64,000 bases of DNA from Pseudomonas atagonensis (GTDB taxonomy: Bacteria; Pseudomonadota; Gammaproteobacteria; Pseudomonadales; Pseudomonadaceae), in contig NZ_VXCA01000003.1 in the NCBI RefSeq assembly GCF_011369485.1, positions 248,001 to 312,000 on the forward strand, given 5' to 3'. The notes under the pieces were generated by a model. That model did no database searches, was not told where the DNA came from, and worked only from the letters and a program-made list of their open reading frames with translations. Of the stretch, positions 27,846-37,647 are shown one piece after another. How positions within the stretch are numbered: position 1 is the first letter of the stretch; the number at the start of each line of letters is the position of its first letter. Position numbers and translations under genes: made by a program.

Positions 27846-27959
27846 TTGGTTGTGCTGTTTTCAAGAATGTACCGTCCGTAATGCCGTCGAAACTTTCCCG
27901 AACCGCGCGCAGTCATCAAAAGACAGCGGCAACACGAGGGTTTTCGACGGGAGGGCGGC

Positions 27960-28886
27960 ATGGCAACGATTCATATCGGTATTTCTGGCTGGCGCTACGC
28001 CCCGTGGCGCGGGGATTTCTACCCGAAAGGACTGGCGCAGAAGCGCGAATTGCAGTTCGCTTCGCGGGCAGTCAACAGCATCGAAATCAATGGATCGTTC
28101 TACGCCCTGCAACGGCCCGAACGCTATGCCCAGTGGTACACGGAGACGCCAGACGACTTCGTTTTCAGCGTCAAGGCGCCGCGTTTCATCACCCACATTC
28201 GTCGCTTGCGCGAGATCGAAAAACCGCTGGCGAATTTCTTCGCCTCGGGGGTGCTGGAACTCAAGGAAAAACTTGGCCCGATCCTTTGGCAATTTCCGCC
28301 CAACTTCAAATTCGACGCCGAACGCTTCGAACATTTCCTCGCTCTGCTGCCCCACAACACAGAAGCGGCCGCCGCCCTCGCCCGTCAGCACGACTCTCAC
28401 CTGCACGGTCACGCCAGCCTGAAGGCGTACGGCAAGAAACCACTGCGCCACGCCGTGGAAATCCGCAACGACAGTTTCATCGACCCTGACTTCGTGCGCT
28501 TGCTGAAACGCCACAACACTGCACTGGTAATCGCCGACACCGCCGGCAAATGGCCGTATCGCGAAGACCTCACCAGCGACTTCGTTTACCTGCGCCTGCA
28601 CGGCGCCGAAGAACTCTACGCCAGCGGTTATACCGCGCCAGCGCTCAAACGCTGGGCAGAACGGATCGACGCCTGGCACCACGGCCAGCAACCGAAAGAC
28701 GCGCACTTGATCGCCCCTCGCGTGAAGCCCCGGGCGCGAAAGTCCCGTGAGGTGTTCTGCTATTTCGACAACGACATCAAAGTCCGCGCGCCCTTCGACG
28801 CCCGCGATCTGCTGCAGCGTTTTGGCCTTGATCAACACCTCGCCACCATCCCCGGCGAACCCGCTGGCGAAGGGGTGCTGGCATGA
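27960..28886 (+). CDS. DUF72 family protein
   Basis: 308 aa, TIM-barrel-like DUF72 (YecE) family. It opens [19 protein letters not shown], with [50 protein letters not shown] and [16 protein letters not shown], all family blocks. The biochemical role is unknown; the fold recalls endonuclease IV-type barrels. It is the first gene of a four-gene operon in which every junction is a four-base ATGA overlap. Confidence 0.87.
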   Translation: MATIHIGISGWRYAPWRGDFYPKGLAQKRELQFASRAVNSIEINGSFYALQRPERYAQWYTETPDDFVFSVKAPRFITHIRRLREIEKPLANFFASGVLELKEKLGPILWQFPPNFKFDAERFEHFLALLPHNTEAAAALARQHDSHLHGHASLKAYGKKPLRHAVEIRNDSFIDPDFVRLLKRHNTALVIADTAGKWPYREDLTSDFVYLRLHGAEELYASGYTAPALKRWAERIDAWHHGQQPKDAHLIAPRVKPRARKSREVFCYFDNDIKVRAPFDARDLLQRFGLDQHLATIPGEPAGEGVLA

Positions 28887-29680
28887 GCATTCCAGAGCCG
28901 GTCGGCTTTACCGATGAAGGCGCCGAAGTCGCCTCATCCGTGCGCACTTTCACCGTGCTGACGGTCAACACCCACAAGGGTTTCACCGCGCTCAACCGGC
29001 GTTTCATCCTGCCGGAACTACGTGAAGCGGTGCGCAGTGTCGCGGCCGACGTGGTGTTTCTGCAGGAAGTCCACGGCACCCACGAGCACCATCCCCAGCG
29101 TTACGACAACTGGCCGAAGATGCCGCAATACGAATTCCTCGCCGACAGCCTCTGGCCGCAGTTCGCCTACGGACGCAACGCGGTGTACCCGGAGGGCGAT
29201 CACGGCAATGCGTTGCTGTCGAAATTCCAGATTATTCGTCACGACAATCTCGACGTGTCGATCAGTGGCCACGAGAACCGCGGTCTGCTGCATTGCGTAC
29301 TGCGCTTGCCGGGCGACGGCGTCGAAGTGCATGCGATCTGCGTGCATCTGGGGCTGCGCGAAAGCCATCGCAATGCACAACTTGACCTGTTGATGCAGCG
29401 CCTGGCCGAACTGCCGGATGACGCGCCGGTGATCGTCGCCGGCGACTTCAATGACTGGCGCCAGCGCGCCGATGCGCAACTCAAACCCTGCGGACTGCGC
29501 GAAGTGTTCGCCGAGCATCAGGGCAAACCGGCGCGCAGTTTTCCCGCGCGCCTGCCGACGCTGCGGCTCGACCGCATCTACGTGCGCAACCTCAAGGCCC
29601 GTCAGCCAAAAGTGTTGGCGAATCGGCCCTGGTCCCACCTTTCTGACCACGCACCGTTATCGGTGGAGATCGAACTATGA
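28883..29680 (+). CDS. Endonuclease/exonuclease/phosphatase family protein (YbhP-like)
   Basis: 265 aa. The catalytic core is [26 protein letters not shown] (metal-binding Glu in LQE), [47 protein letters not shown] (GDFND) and [14 protein letters not shown] (SDH). All catalytic motifs of the EEP phosphohydrolase fold are intact. In E. coli the counterpart ybhP precedes clsB and ybhN exactly as here, suggesting a role connected with phospholipid or lipid-headgroup turnover. Confidence 0.88.
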   Translation: MSIPEPVGFTDEGAEVASSVRTFTVLTVNTHKGFTALNRRFILPELREAVRSVAADVVFLQEVHGTHEHHPQRYDNWPKMPQYEFLADSLWPQFAYGRNAVYPEGDHGNALLSKFQIIRHDNLDVSISGHENRGLLHCVLRLPGDGVEVHAICVHLGLRESHRNAQLDLLMQRLAELPDDAPVIVAGDFNDWRQRADAQLKPCGLREVFAEHQGKPARSFPARLPTLRLDRIYVRNLKARQPKVLANRPWSHLSDHAPLSVEIEL

Positions 29681-30951
29681 GCAGTGCGCCGCTGGAGAAA
29701 TCCGCCGTGGAACCGATCAGCATCACCCCGCCGATACGCGAACCCGGCCCCGTCGATGTCGAGTACCGTTGGCAGGGCAACAACCGTGTCGAGTTACTGG
29801 AAAACGGTGAGGCATATTTCCCTCGAGTGTTCGCCGCGATGCGCGCGGCGAAAAGTGAAATTCTCCTGGAAACCTTCATCGTCTTCGAAGACAAGGTCGG
29901 CCTCGAGTTGCAGCAGATTCTGATCGACGCCGCGCAGCGGGGTGTGCGCACCACGGTCAGTCTTGACGGGTTCGGCTGTGGCGAGTTGAGCACCGGCTAT
30001 CTGACGGCGCTGAGCGCCGCCGGCGTGCATCTGCAAATGTTCGATCCGGCGCCGAAACACCTGGGCTTTCGCACCAACTGGTTCCGCCGTCTGCACCGCA
30101 AGATTGTCGTGGTCGACGGCCTGGTCGCGTTCATTGGCGGGATCAACTTTTCCGGCGATCACCTGGCCGATTTCGGCCCGGAAGCCAAGCAGGATTACGC
30201 AGTCGAAGTGCAGGGGCCGGTGGTCGCCGACATCCATCATTTTGCCCTGCTGCAAAGCGGTCGCCCGGGGCGCGCGAGGTTCTGGTGGCAACGGCGCCGA
30301 CAACGCCGTGCGGAAATGGCCTTCGACGATCACGACGGTCAGGTGCGACTGGTGTTTCGCGACAACGACCGGCACCCCACCGATATCGAAGACGTGTATT
30401 TGCAAGTGCTGCGCCGGGCAAAACGGCGGGTGGTGATTGCCAACGCGTACTTCTTCCCCGGCTACCGTTTGCTGCGCGAGATCCGCAACGCAGCACGGCG
30501 TGGCGTAGAGGTGCGCCTGATTCTGCAGGGGCAGCCAGACATGCTGGTGGCCAAACTCGCGGCCCGCATGACCTACGATTATTTGCTCAAGGCTGGCGTG
30601 CAGATTCACGAATATTGCCAGCGCCCGTTGCACGGTAAAGTCGCGCTGGTGGACGAGGAATGGAGCACGGTCGGCTCGAGCAATCTCGATCCGCTGAGCC
30701 TGTCGCTGAACCTCGAAGCCAACGTGCTGATCCGTGACCGCGCCTTCAACCAGCAACTGTTCCAGCGCCTCGAAGACCTCAGCGAAAATCACTGCAAAGC
30801 CATGGATGCGGGCAAGTCGCCGCGCGGACGTATCTGGCACATGACCGTGGGCTTTCTGGTGTTCCACTTTCTGCGGCATTTTCCGGCGATGGCCGGTTGG
30901 CTGCCGGCGCACAAACCGAGGCTCAAGCCGTTCCGAGGTGACCGCTCATGA
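29677..30951 (+). CDS. clsB: Cardiolipin synthase B
   Basis: Phospholipase-D-superfamily enzyme, 424 aa, condensing phosphatidylglycerol molecules to cardiolipin. Two HKD motifs are complete: H140-K142-D147 in [10 protein letters not shown], and H319-K321-D326 in [12 protein letters not shown], each followed by the GG/GSSN element ([12 protein letters not shown] and [12 protein letters not shown]). The length and lack of two N-terminal membrane helices match ClsB rather than ClsA. It overlaps both neighbours by four bases. Confidence 0.93.
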   Translation: MSSAPLEKSAVEPISITPPIREPGPVDVEYRWQGNNRVELLENGEAYFPRVFAAMRAAKSEILLETFIVFEDKVGLELQQILIDAAQRGVRTTVSLDGFGCGELSTGYLTALSAAGVHLQMFDPAPKHLGFRTNWFRRLHRKIVVVDGLVAFIGGINFSGDHLADFGPEAKQDYAVEVQGPVVADIHHFALLQSGRPGRARFWWQRRRQRRAEMAFDDHDGQVRLVFRDNDRHPTDIEDVYLQVLRRAKRRVVIANAYFFPGYRLLREIRNAARRGVEVRLILQGQPDMLVAKLAARMTYDYLLKAGVQIHEYCQRPLHGKVALVDEEWSTVGSSNLDPLSLSLNLEANVLIRDRAFNQQLFQRLEDLSENHCKAMDAGKSPRGRIWHMTVGFLVFHFLRHFPAMAGWLPAHKPRLKPFRGDRS

Positions 30952-31934
30952 GCCATACCGAAGCACACCCGGCCAGCCATTCGGCGCCCACGGCTCACTC
31001 GAAATGGCGCCGCTGGAAACGCCCGCTGACGCTGCTGTTTTTCCTCGCCCTGATCGTGTTGCTGACGATGTTCGCCACGCGCATCGAATGGACGGAGGTG
31101 CTGCAAACCCTCGCCGACTTCAAAGTACGCACACTGATCATCGCCTCCAGCGTGACGCTGCTGAGCTTTCTGACCTACGCCAGTTTCGACCTGATCGGCC
31201 GCACCTATATTCGCCAGGATCTGACCTGGAAACAGATCCTGCCGGTGGGCATCATCAGCTACGCGTTCAACCTCAATCTCAGCGCCTGGGTCGGCGGGAT
31301 CGCCATGCGTTATCGCCTGTATTCGCGACTCGGCGTGAGCAAGGGCAACATCGCCAAGATTCTCGGCCTGAGTCTGGCAACCAACTGGTTCGGCTACATG
31401 ACCATCGCCGGCGTGGTATTCAGCAGTGGTCTGGTGAGCATGCCGCCGGGTTGGAAAATCAGCACCACGGCGCTACAAGGCATCGGTGTGCTGTTACTGC
31501 TGATCAGCGCCGGGTATCTGGCGGCGTGCCGGTTTTCCAGACGCCGTGAATGGTCGATTCGCGGGGTGGAAATCAATCTGCCGTCGGTGCGCATGGCGGT
31601 GCTGCAATTGCTGCTTGGCGCCTTGAACTGGTCGCTGATGGCGGCGGTGATCTTCACGCTGTTGCCGAGCAAACTCGACTATCCGTTGGTGCTGGGCGTC
31701 TTGTTGATCAGTGCGATTGCCGGCGTCATCACGCACATTCCCGCGGGCCTTGGCGTACTCGAAGCGGTGTTCGTGGCGCTGCTGCAACACGAAGCGTCGC
31801 GGGGCAGTCTGGTGGCGGGGTTGCTGGCGTATCGGGCGATTTATTTTCTGTTGCCGCTGCTGATTACCGTGGTGATGTATCTGGTGGTCGAAGCCAAGGC
31901 CAAAGCGTTGCGGATCGAGAAGAAACCGTCCTGA
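30948..31934 (+). CDS. YbhN family inner-membrane protein (lysylphosphatidylglycerol synthase TM-like)
   Basis: 328 aa with about eight hydrophobic helices. The family blocks TYASFDLIGRTYIRQDL, ISYAFNLNLSAWVGGIAMRYRLYSRLG and AGVITHIPAGLGVLEAVFVALL are present (the last is the PxGxGxxE motif of the UPF0104/LPG-synthase TM domain). No cytoplasmic synthase domain is attached. The gene is last in the DUF72-ybhP-clsB-ybhN operon and likely affects membrane lipid traffic. Confidence 0.88.
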   Translation: MSHTEAHPASHSAPTAHSKWRRWKRPLTLLFFLALIVLLTMFATRIEWTEVLQTLADFKVRTLIIASSVTLLSFLTYASFDLIGRTYIRQDLTWKQILPVGIISYAFNLNLSAWVGGIAMRYRLYSRLGVSKGNIAKILGLSLATNWFGYMTIAGVVFSSGLVSMPPGWKISTTALQGIGVLLLLISAGYLAACRFSRRREWSIRGVEINLPSVRMAVLQLLLGALNWSLMAAVIFTLLPSKLDYPLVLGVLLISAIAGVITHIPAGLGVLEAVFVALLQHEASRGSLVAGLLAYRAIYFLLPLLITVVMYLVVEAKAKALRIEKKPS

Positions 31935-31960
31935 TGCCGATGTTGACGCTACCGCCCTCT

Positions 31961-32026
31961 TCGCGAGCAAGCCCGCTCCCACAGGTTGAACGCATTCCAA
32001 ATAGTGTGAGCGGCTTGCTCGCCAAG
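31961..32026. repeat. Degenerate REP pair
   Basis: A good left arm (GCGAGCAAGCCCGCTCCCAC) faces an eroded right arm (GTGTGAGCGGCTTGCTCGCC) between convergent ybhN and the hydrolase gene. Confidence 0.65.
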
Positions 32027-32048
32027 GCGTCAGCGAAACCACTACAAC

Positions 32049-32807
32049 CTATGAAGACTGGATAATGCTCAAGCGCTCACCGACGACCATTTCGGTAATC
32101 CAGTCCACCAGAATCGACGTGTAAGCCTGCTGCGAAACCGGGTCACTTAACGCGTGATCGGCACCATCGATGATCCGGTGCGTCAGCGAGTGCGTCTGCT
32201 GACACGCCGCGCGGTAACTCATGATCGCCGCGTGCGGCACGTAGTCATCGGTTTCCGATTCCACCAACAACACGTCGCCGGTGAATTGCGAACAGGCGTG
32301 CAGTGCACGATTGCTGTCAGCGCGCACCAGTGTCGCTCGATAGTCACGCAGGTCGGCCTTGTCCAGATCGCGTTTGGGCGTGTGCCATTGCTCGTCGCGA
32401 TACAACGCCGGCACGCGCAGCGCCAGCCAGCGCACCGGACGCAACGACGTCAGAATCGAGGCGAGGTAACCACCGTAACTGGTGCCGACCACGGCGATGG
32501 CCGAGGTGTCCAGCGCCGGGTGTGCGAGCAGTCGATCGTAGGCCGCCAGCAGATCGCGCAGGTTGTCTTCGCGCGTGACCCGGCTCAGAGGAATACCAGT
32601 GCCGCCCGTGTGCCCGCGCAAGTCGAAGGTCAGGCACACACATCCGAGACCGGCGATGCCTTTGGCGCGTTCCAGGTCGCGCTCTTGACTGCCGCCCCAG
32701 CCATGCACAAACAACACGCCTGGGACTTTCGATTTGGGACTGAGAAACGTCCCGCTCATCTGCTCGTCATCAATGTCGATTTGAATGCTTTCGCTTCTAG
32801 CCGTCAT
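32049..32807 (-). CDS. Alpha/beta hydrolase
   Basis: 252 aa. The oxyanion-hole region is LFVHGWGGSQER, the nucleophile elbow G-T-S110-Y-G-G lies in AVVGTSYGGYLAS, a later acidic residue is in VESETDDYVPH, and the catalytic His is in IDGADHALSD. FDLRGHTGGTG is a dienelactone-hydrolase-like stretch. Its start overlaps the end of the upstream DUF3182 gene by eleven bases, so the two act together. The substrate is unknown. Confidence 0.85.
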   Translation of the reverse strand: MTARSESIQIDIDDEQMSGTFLSPKSKVPGVLFVHGWGGSQERDLERAKGIAGLGCVCLTFDLRGHTGGTGIPLSRVTREDNLRDLLAAYDRLLAHPALDTSAIAVVGTSYGGYLASILTSLRPVRWLALRVPALYRDEQWHTPKRDLDKADLRDYRATLVRADSNRALHACSQFTGDVLLVESETDDYVPHAAIMSYRAACQQTHSLTHRIIDGADHALSDPVSQQAYTSILVDWITEMVVGERLSIIQSS

Positions 32808-33906
32808 AGGATTTGACCGTTACGTATTTGAGGAGGAAGTCGCTGTTTTCGGCCGGGCCGCGATACACCTCGATGGCGTCCGCCGGCAACGGCTGATCGA
32901 TGTAGGTTTCCACTGATGACACGCGAATCGCAGGCATTGCCGGATCGTTGAGAAAGCTCTGCAACGCCGCCACTTCAGCACTGCTCGCCCCGCCCATGCG
33001 CCACGACTGCTCAAGCACACCACTGCGTGGCTTGCCGTTGCTGTCCAGGCCCTGGGCGATGTCGTAATTGCGTCGCGAGGCGTAGAAGCGCGGGTAGGCT
33101 TCATCGGCGGCGCTGTCGAAAACCTGCGCTTGCCCAATGGCCAGACGCACGTCGTCGGGCAAATCCAGCGCCAGCAGGTCGTCGTATCCGCCCTGCACCA
33201 CCAGCAGATTCGAACCGCCATAAACCTCTTCGCCGTGGGCGTCCCTGGTCAAGTATTGATCACCGCAGTAGCTCAGCACTTTATCGCCGATGAATGACTG
33301 GCCGACGCTGTGGGTGACGACGTCGCTCAAGTCCTGTTCCAGCACGACACCTGCGCTGAACTGTTTTGCGCTGTCGGGCCGTGCGAGGACTTCGTCGAAC
33401 GCGTCGAGGCTTCTGATGACTTCCTGACCACGCCCTGCACAGGCATGAATCGGTTTCATGCGGATCGGGCCGCTGTACAACAGGTGCTCGGCGGCAAGGC
33501 GCGCATCCTCCAGCGAAAATACGCTGAGGCCGTCGAGCACGACGTTGCGCACTCGTTCGCAGAACAGCGGTGACCAGCCTTTCGGTGCGTGGGCCAGATG
33601 ACTGCGTAAACCGTGGCTGATGGCTTTGGTGCAGATGAAGTCGTGCTCGACGAATCCGCCCCACAGGTCATCCGGGCCTTTGATGCCCAACGCATGGGCC
33701 TGGGTGGCGCCGACGATAGTTTGCGTCGGCAACAGATAGAGGTCGCGCCCGCGATGCTTATCCGCGTCGTAACTGCCGCCGAATTTGCAGCCAAGAATCT
33801 GCGCCAGCCAACGGGCCAGGGCTTTATTGGTCTGCACTTCATGCTGCGGTGCGCCGGCGCGCACCGAATGGGCGACGACTAGTTTTTTGCTCGCTATCGG
33901 GGTCAT
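32797..33906 (-). CDS. DUF3182 family protein
   Basis: 369 aa from the ATG at 33906, preferred over 33921 because a GGGGGA ribosome site stands just upstream. I recognise the DUF3182 family by the KLVVAHSVRAGAPQHEVQTN opening and the RMKPIHACAGRGQEV block. The distribution of charged and glycine-rich segments (RMKPIHACAGRGQE; GVVLEQDLSDV; GGSNLLVVQGGYDDLL) resembles an ATP-grasp carboxylate ligase, but I cannot confirm the metal-binding residues. Coupled translation with a hydrolase suggests a ligase/hydrolase pair acting on one metabolite. Confidence 0.72.
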   Translation of the reverse strand: MTPIASKKLVVAHSVRAGAPQHEVQTNKALARWLAQILGCKFGGSYDADKHRGRDLYLLPTQTIVGATQAHALGIKGPDDLWGGFVEHDFICTKAISHGLRSHLAHAPKGWSPLFCERVRNVVLDGLSVFSLEDARLAAEHLLYSGPIRMKPIHACAGRGQEVIRSLDAFDEVLARPDSAKQFSAGVVLEQDLSDVVTHSVGQSFIGDKVLSYCGDQYLTRDAHGEEVYGGSNLLVVQGGYDDLLALDLPDDVRLAIGQAQVFDSAADEAYPRFYASRRNYDIAQGLDSNGKPRSGVLEQSWRMGGASSAEVAALQSFLNDPAMPAIRVSSVETYIDQPLPADAIEVYRGPAENSDFLLKYVTVKSYDG

Positions 33907-34097
33907 GCGTCCCCCTTCCATCGGTTCGATGACTGTAGCGATGAAAGGTGCAGAGATCAGGCCAACAGGCGCGGCGGGAAAAACTTCGGCGAATCAGAAA
34001 CTTGCCGAAATCGTGCTGGCATCACGCCTGTTTCAATCTGCACGACGGCCCGCAAACCTACGGCAAATTGCACGATCCCGGCCTCATATAATGCTTT

Positions 34098-34186
34098 TGT
34101 GGGAGGGGGCTTGCTCCCGAAAGCGGTGTATCAGTCGACATCTATATTGACTGAGATAGCCTCTTCGGGAGCGAGCCCCCTCCCAC
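34098..34186. repeat. REP pair (REPIN) next to the AraC-type regulator
   Basis: Inverted arms of the TGTGGGAGGGGGCTTGCTCC family occupy 34098-34124 and about 34162-34186, ending at the stop of the regulator gene. Confidence 0.8.
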
Positions 34187-35188
34187 TCAAGTAATCGGTG
34201 TTTTCCCGAGCGGGCTCACGCCAAACCGGCTTCGGTAATCACTGGGTGCAAGCCCCGTGACTTTCTTGAAGATCGCGCGAAATGCCCCCGGGTCCTGATA
34301 CCCCACACTCCACGCGATGTGGTCGATAGTGCCGTTGGTGAACTCGAGCATTTCCCGCGCCTTGCCCACCCGCAGGTGCTGGCAATACTCGGTCGGTTTC
34401 AACCCGGTCGCCGCGCGAAATCTGCGCAGAAATGTGCGTTCTTCCAGTCCTGCTCGCTCAGCCATTGCGGTCAGTGAGACATCGGTTGCGCCGGTACTTT
34501 GCAACCAGTGCTGAACCTTGAGAATCGCGGCGTCACCATGCCCGAGAATCGGCGCGAAATTACTGCCGCAGGCACTGGCGCTGTCGCTGTGTTCCACCAC
34601 CAGAAATCGCGCGGTGCCGGTGGCGATGCTCGGCCCCAGTAGACGGTCGACCAGACGCAACCCCAGCTCTGACCAGGCCATCAGTCCAGCCGTGGTGATC
34701 AGGTCGCCGTCATCGACAATCGGCGTATCTGCCTTGAGTTTGATCTTCGGGTATTGCTCGGCGAAGGCCTTGGCCGACGTCCAGTGCGTGGTGGCGCTGC
34801 GGCCATCGAGCAGACCACTTTCGGCCAGCAGCAGCGACCCCATGCAAACGCCGCCAAGAGTCGCACCGCGAGCATGCTGATCACGCAGCCATTGCGCCAG
34901 GCGGGCAGGCATTTGCGCTGCAGAAAAGCCACCAATGGACGGTGGAATCAACACCGCCAGCAAATCGCTTTCGGCGCCCGCCGAACTGGCATAAATCCGC
35001 GCTGGCGGTTGATCGCCTTCAACCTGCCAATGACTGACCCGCAGAACCGGCAAGCGCGCGGCCTGATGCTCGGCGGCGATGCGGTTGGCCACCGCAAACA
35101 GGTCGGTCAGACCATGCACCGCGGCCATCTGCGCACCGGGGTAAATCAACACACCGAGTTCAACGGTGGCCGCTGTTTCTGCGCCCAT
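34187..35188 (-). CDS. GlxA family transcriptional regulator (DJ-1/PfpI-like domain plus AraC HTH)
   Basis: 333 aa from the ATG at 35188, which has GGGGA 8 bases upstream. Residues 10-185 form a class I glutamine amidotransferase-like domain (LGVLIYPGAQMAAVHGL; GVCMGSLLLAESGLLDGR with the nucleophile-position Cys). The C-terminal 100 residues carry two AraC helix-turn-helices (SLTAMAERAGLEERTFLRRFRAATG and IDHIAWSVGYQDPGAFRAIFKK). The gene is divergent from the isochorismatase gene 100 bases away and probably controls it. Confidence 0.88.
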   Translation of the reverse strand: MGAETAATVELGVLIYPGAQMAAVHGLTDLFAVANRIAAEHQAARLPVLRVSHWQVEGDQPPARIYASSAGAESDLLAVLIPPSIGGFSAAQMPARLAQWLRDQHARGATLGGVCMGSLLLAESGLLDGRSATTHWTSAKAFAEQYPKIKLKADTPIVDDGDLITTAGLMAWSELGLRLVDRLLGPSIATGTARFLVVEHSDSASACGSNFAPILGHGDAAILKVQHWLQSTGATDVSLTAMAERAGLEERTFLRRFRAATGLKPTEYCQHLRVGKAREMLEFTNGTIDHIAWSVGYQDPGAFRAIFKKVTGLAPSDYRSRFGVSPLGKTPIT

Positions 35189-35289
35189 TGTCAGTTTTCC
35201 CCTGTCTATTGTCGGTGCGGCCAATCCTCACATCGCCGGGCAGCGTCAATACTGAAGCCACTTCCAGCCAATCCATCGAGGACACACCC

Positions 35290-35838
35290 ATGGCCAAGCA
35301 AGCGCTCATCGTAGTCGATATCCAGAACGACTACTTCCCCCAAGGCAAGTGGCCGCTGGCCGGTGCCGACGCCGCTGCCGACAACGCCGCCCGGTTGATC
35401 GCGGCCTTCCGTGAAACGGGTGAATCGGTGGTGCATATCCGCCATGAATTCACCTCGGCGGATGCGCCGTTTTTCACCCCCGGTTCCGACGGCGCCAAGC
35501 TGCATCCGAAGGTACTCAACCGCGCCGACGAACCTGTGGTTCTCAAGCATTTCGTCAATTCGTTCCGAGAAACCGAATTGCAATCGATCCTTGATGAGCA
35601 AGGCATCAAGGAATTGGTGGTGGTCGGCAGCATGAGCCACATGTGCGTCGACGGCATTACCCGCGCGGCGGCCGATCTGGGTTATGCCGTCACAGTGATT
35701 CACGATGCCTGCGCCAGCCGTGATCTGGAATTCAATGGCCTGACCGTACCGGCCGCTCATGTTCACGCTGCATTCATGTCCGCACTGGGCTTCGCCTACG
35801 CCAGCGTGGTGTCCACGGACGAATTCCTCACACGCTGA
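35290..35838 (+). CDS. Cysteine hydrolase of the isochorismatase family
   Basis: 182 aa. The catalytic triad of the family is in place: D10 (VVDIQNDYF), K86 (VVLKHFVNSF) and C119 (GSMSHMCVDG), the last in a helix-start context with the expected cis-peptide region before it. The GAGGA site precedes the ATG at 35290. The substrate may be an amide such as nicotinamide or a urea derivative; it is not decided by the sequence. A terminator follows 30 bases after the stop. Confidence 0.87.
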   Translation: MAKQALIVVDIQNDYFPQGKWPLAGADAAADNAARLIAAFRETGESVVHIRHEFTSADAPFFTPGSDGAKLHPKVLNRADEPVVLKHFVNSFRETELQSILDEQGIKELVVVGSMSHMCVDGITRAAADLGYAVTVIHDACASRDLEFNGLTVPAAHVHAAFMSALGFAYASVVSTDEFLTR

Positions 35839-35867
35839 CGCATCGGGAAACACCTTGGAAAACCATC

Positions 35868-35892
35868 GGCCCGCGACGTTGCGGGCCTTTTT
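35868..35892 (+). terminator. Rho-independent terminator
   Basis: GGCCCGC (35868-35874) pairs with GCGGGCC (35881-35887) across a six-base loop and is followed by five T. It ends the isochorismatase transcript. Confidence 0.85.
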
Positions 35893-35990
35893 CATGGGCA
35901 CGAAAAAATCTCACGCGTGAGTCATTGATGGCACTTTGAATTGGTTGTAGTGTGGCCCACGCGTGAGATGTTCATAACGGAGTCATTGCC

Positions 35991-36659
35991 ATGAAAAGCC
36001 GCTCCCCCAACGTTGCGTCAGAGAGCCCAAAGGGAGAGCGCTCGAAACCGTCCGCGAAAAAGCCGTCGAGTTTTTACATGAAACAGATGCGCGCGGGCCT
36101 GGCTGCCGCCGGATATGTGAAACACGAAACTTGGGTGCTTCCGGAAAACCGAAGCTTGCTCAAGCAAATGGAGCAACAGCTACGCCAACCGATTCTGGCT
36201 GGCTCTTTCATGTCGGAGAATTACATGAGCGCAGGCAACAACTGGAACATCGATAGCCTCTTCAACGCCCTCAAGGCACTGGACGAGGTGGCTTCGCAAG
36301 AGATCACGCTGTCTCTGATCCAGAGCTCCGAACCCAGCATCAAGCTGGAAATGAACGAATTCGGCGGCCTGCCGATTCACATCGCCCTGGCCGGCGCACA
36401 AATCATCGTCGACACCGTGCTGGTCGACATCGATTCGATCACCGACGTGCGCGCCTTCAACGACGCCGTACTGCGCAGCCGGGAAATGTTCCCGCTGTCG
36501 TCGATCGGCATCGAGTCGATGCCCAACGGCCAGACCGTTTACAACATGTTTGGCGCCCTCAGCGCCGACTCGAGCCTGACCAACGTCGTCACCGAGGTGA
36601 AAACCCTGGTCGATAACGTGCAGCGCGCGAGCGAAGCCTTCGAACACTTCTTCAAGTAA
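35991..36659 (+). CDS. yjfI: YjfI family protein (DUF2170)
   Basis: 222 aa. A basic, low-complexity N-terminus of about 30 residues precedes a core that begins FYMKQMRAGLAAAGYVKHETWVLPEN, followed by a domain with LEMNEFGGLPIHIALAGAQIIVDTVLVDI (seen as GGLPIHIALAG, IIVDTVLVD). The assignment rests on that core plus perfect agreement of the next five genes with the E. coli yjfIJKLMC order. Cytoplasmic, function unknown. The first gene of a six-gene operon. Confidence 0.82.
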   Translation: MKSRSPNVASESPKGERSKPSAKKPSSFYMKQMRAGLAAAGYVKHETWVLPENRSLLKQMEQQLRQPILAGSFMSENYMSAGNNWNIDSLFNALKALDEVASQEITLSLIQSSEPSIKLEMNEFGGLPIHIALAGAQIIVDTVLVDIDSITDVRAFNDAVLRSREMFPLSSIGIESMPNGQTVYNMFGALSADSSLTNVVTEVKTLVDNVQRASEAFEHFFK

Positions 36660-36676
36660 TCAACAGGGAATATCCA

Positions 36677-37375
36677 ATGACTCAGTCCATCTGGAGCAAG
36701 TTGTTCACCGCACTGCGCGGCGGCGCCAATGAAGTCGGCGAAGCCATCGTCGATCAACAAGCCCTGCGCATCCTCGATCAGGAAATCCGCGACGCCGACA
36801 CCGCGCTGTCGAACGCCCGTCGCGAACTGGTCACCATCATGGCCAAGCACAAACTGTCCGCCGACCGCGTCAGCGAGTACGACGCCAAGATCAAGGATCT
36901 GGAAGCCAAGGCGGTTGCCGCCCTGAACGCTGGTCGTGAAGACCTGGCGATGGAAGTGGCCGAAGCGATTTCGACCCTGACCAACGACCTCACCGCTGAA
37001 AAAGCCCAGAGCGACGAATTCGGCACCTACGCTGAAAACATGCGCAAAGACATCAACAAGGCCGAAGCGCGGATCAAAAGCCTGCGCCAGCAAGTGGACA
37101 TGGCCAAGGCCCGCGACAGCGTGCAAAAAGCCCAGGTCAGCGCTTCCATTGCCAGCGGCGGCGCCAACGGCAAACTGGAGACAGCGGTCGGTACGCTGAA
37201 CCGTCTGCAGGAAAAGCAAAAGCAACGCGCTGCCGAGCTCAACGCCCAGGACGAACTGGCCGATGCTTCGAGCGGCAACGACCTGGAACGCAAACTGCGC
37301 GACGCCGGCATCACGCCGAACGAAGGCAGCGCCAATGCGATTCTGGAGCGTCTGAAGCAGAAGTCCGCTCAGTAA
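36677..37375 (+). CDS. yjfJ: PspA/IM30 family protein (YjfJ-like)
   Basis: 232 aa, nearly all alpha-helical with long coiled-coil runs (DQEIRDADTALSNARRELVTIM; AEARIKSLRQQVDMAKARDSV), the pattern of PspA/Vipp1 membrane-remodelling proteins of the ESCRT-III superfamily. The N-terminus (MTQSIWSKLFTALRGG) is amphipathic and could contact the membrane. It follows yjfI by 17 bases with an AGGGAAT site. Expected to form oligomers on the inner membrane surface. Confidence 0.87.
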   Translation: MTQSIWSKLFTALRGGANEVGEAIVDQQALRILDQEIRDADTALSNARRELVTIMAKHKLSADRVSEYDAKIKDLEAKAVAALNAGREDLAMEVAEAISTLTNDLTAEKAQSDEFGTYAENMRKDINKAEARIKSLRQQVDMAKARDSVQKAQVSASIASGGANGKLETAVGTLNRLQEKQKQRAAELNAQDELADASSGNDLERKLRDAGITPNEGSANAILERLKQKSAQ

Positions 37376-37390
37376 GCGTTCACACAAAAC

Positions 37391-37554
37391 CTGTGGGAGC
37401 GGGCTTTTGTGGCGAGGGGATTTATCCCCGCTGGGCTACGCAGTAGCCCCAAAATCGACAGATGCGGAAACCAGGCACACCGCATGCGATGATTTTGGGG
37501 CAGCTACGCTGCCCAACGGGGATAAATCCCCTCGCCACAGAGCCCGCTCCCACA
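37391..37554. repeat. Nested REP elements inside the yjf operon
   Basis: An outer inverted pair (CTGTGGGAGCGGGCTT at 37391-37406 and AGCCCGCTCCCACA at 37541-37554) encloses a second inverted pair of another family (TGTGGCGAGGGGATTTATCC from 37408 and its inverse ending at 37539). The loop itself has a further palindromic pair (GTAGCCCCAAAATC and GATTTTGGGGCAGC). The layout is one repeat family inserted inside another. It fills the gap between yjfJ and yjfK, which is the only long gap in the operon. Confidence 0.8.
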
Positions 37555-37647
37555 TGGTTTGTGGCGTGTCGTTGATCGTTCAGACCGGTACACTAGCCAC
37601 GCTTTTTTCGCCGACGAACACCTCCACCCGCTTCAAGGAACGTACCC

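Noticed and set aside
1734..37554. Spaced palindromes as a CRISPR array
   Set aside because: The repeats are paired, inverted and scattered singly between genes, as in REP/REPIN elements; there is no regular repeat-spacer run.
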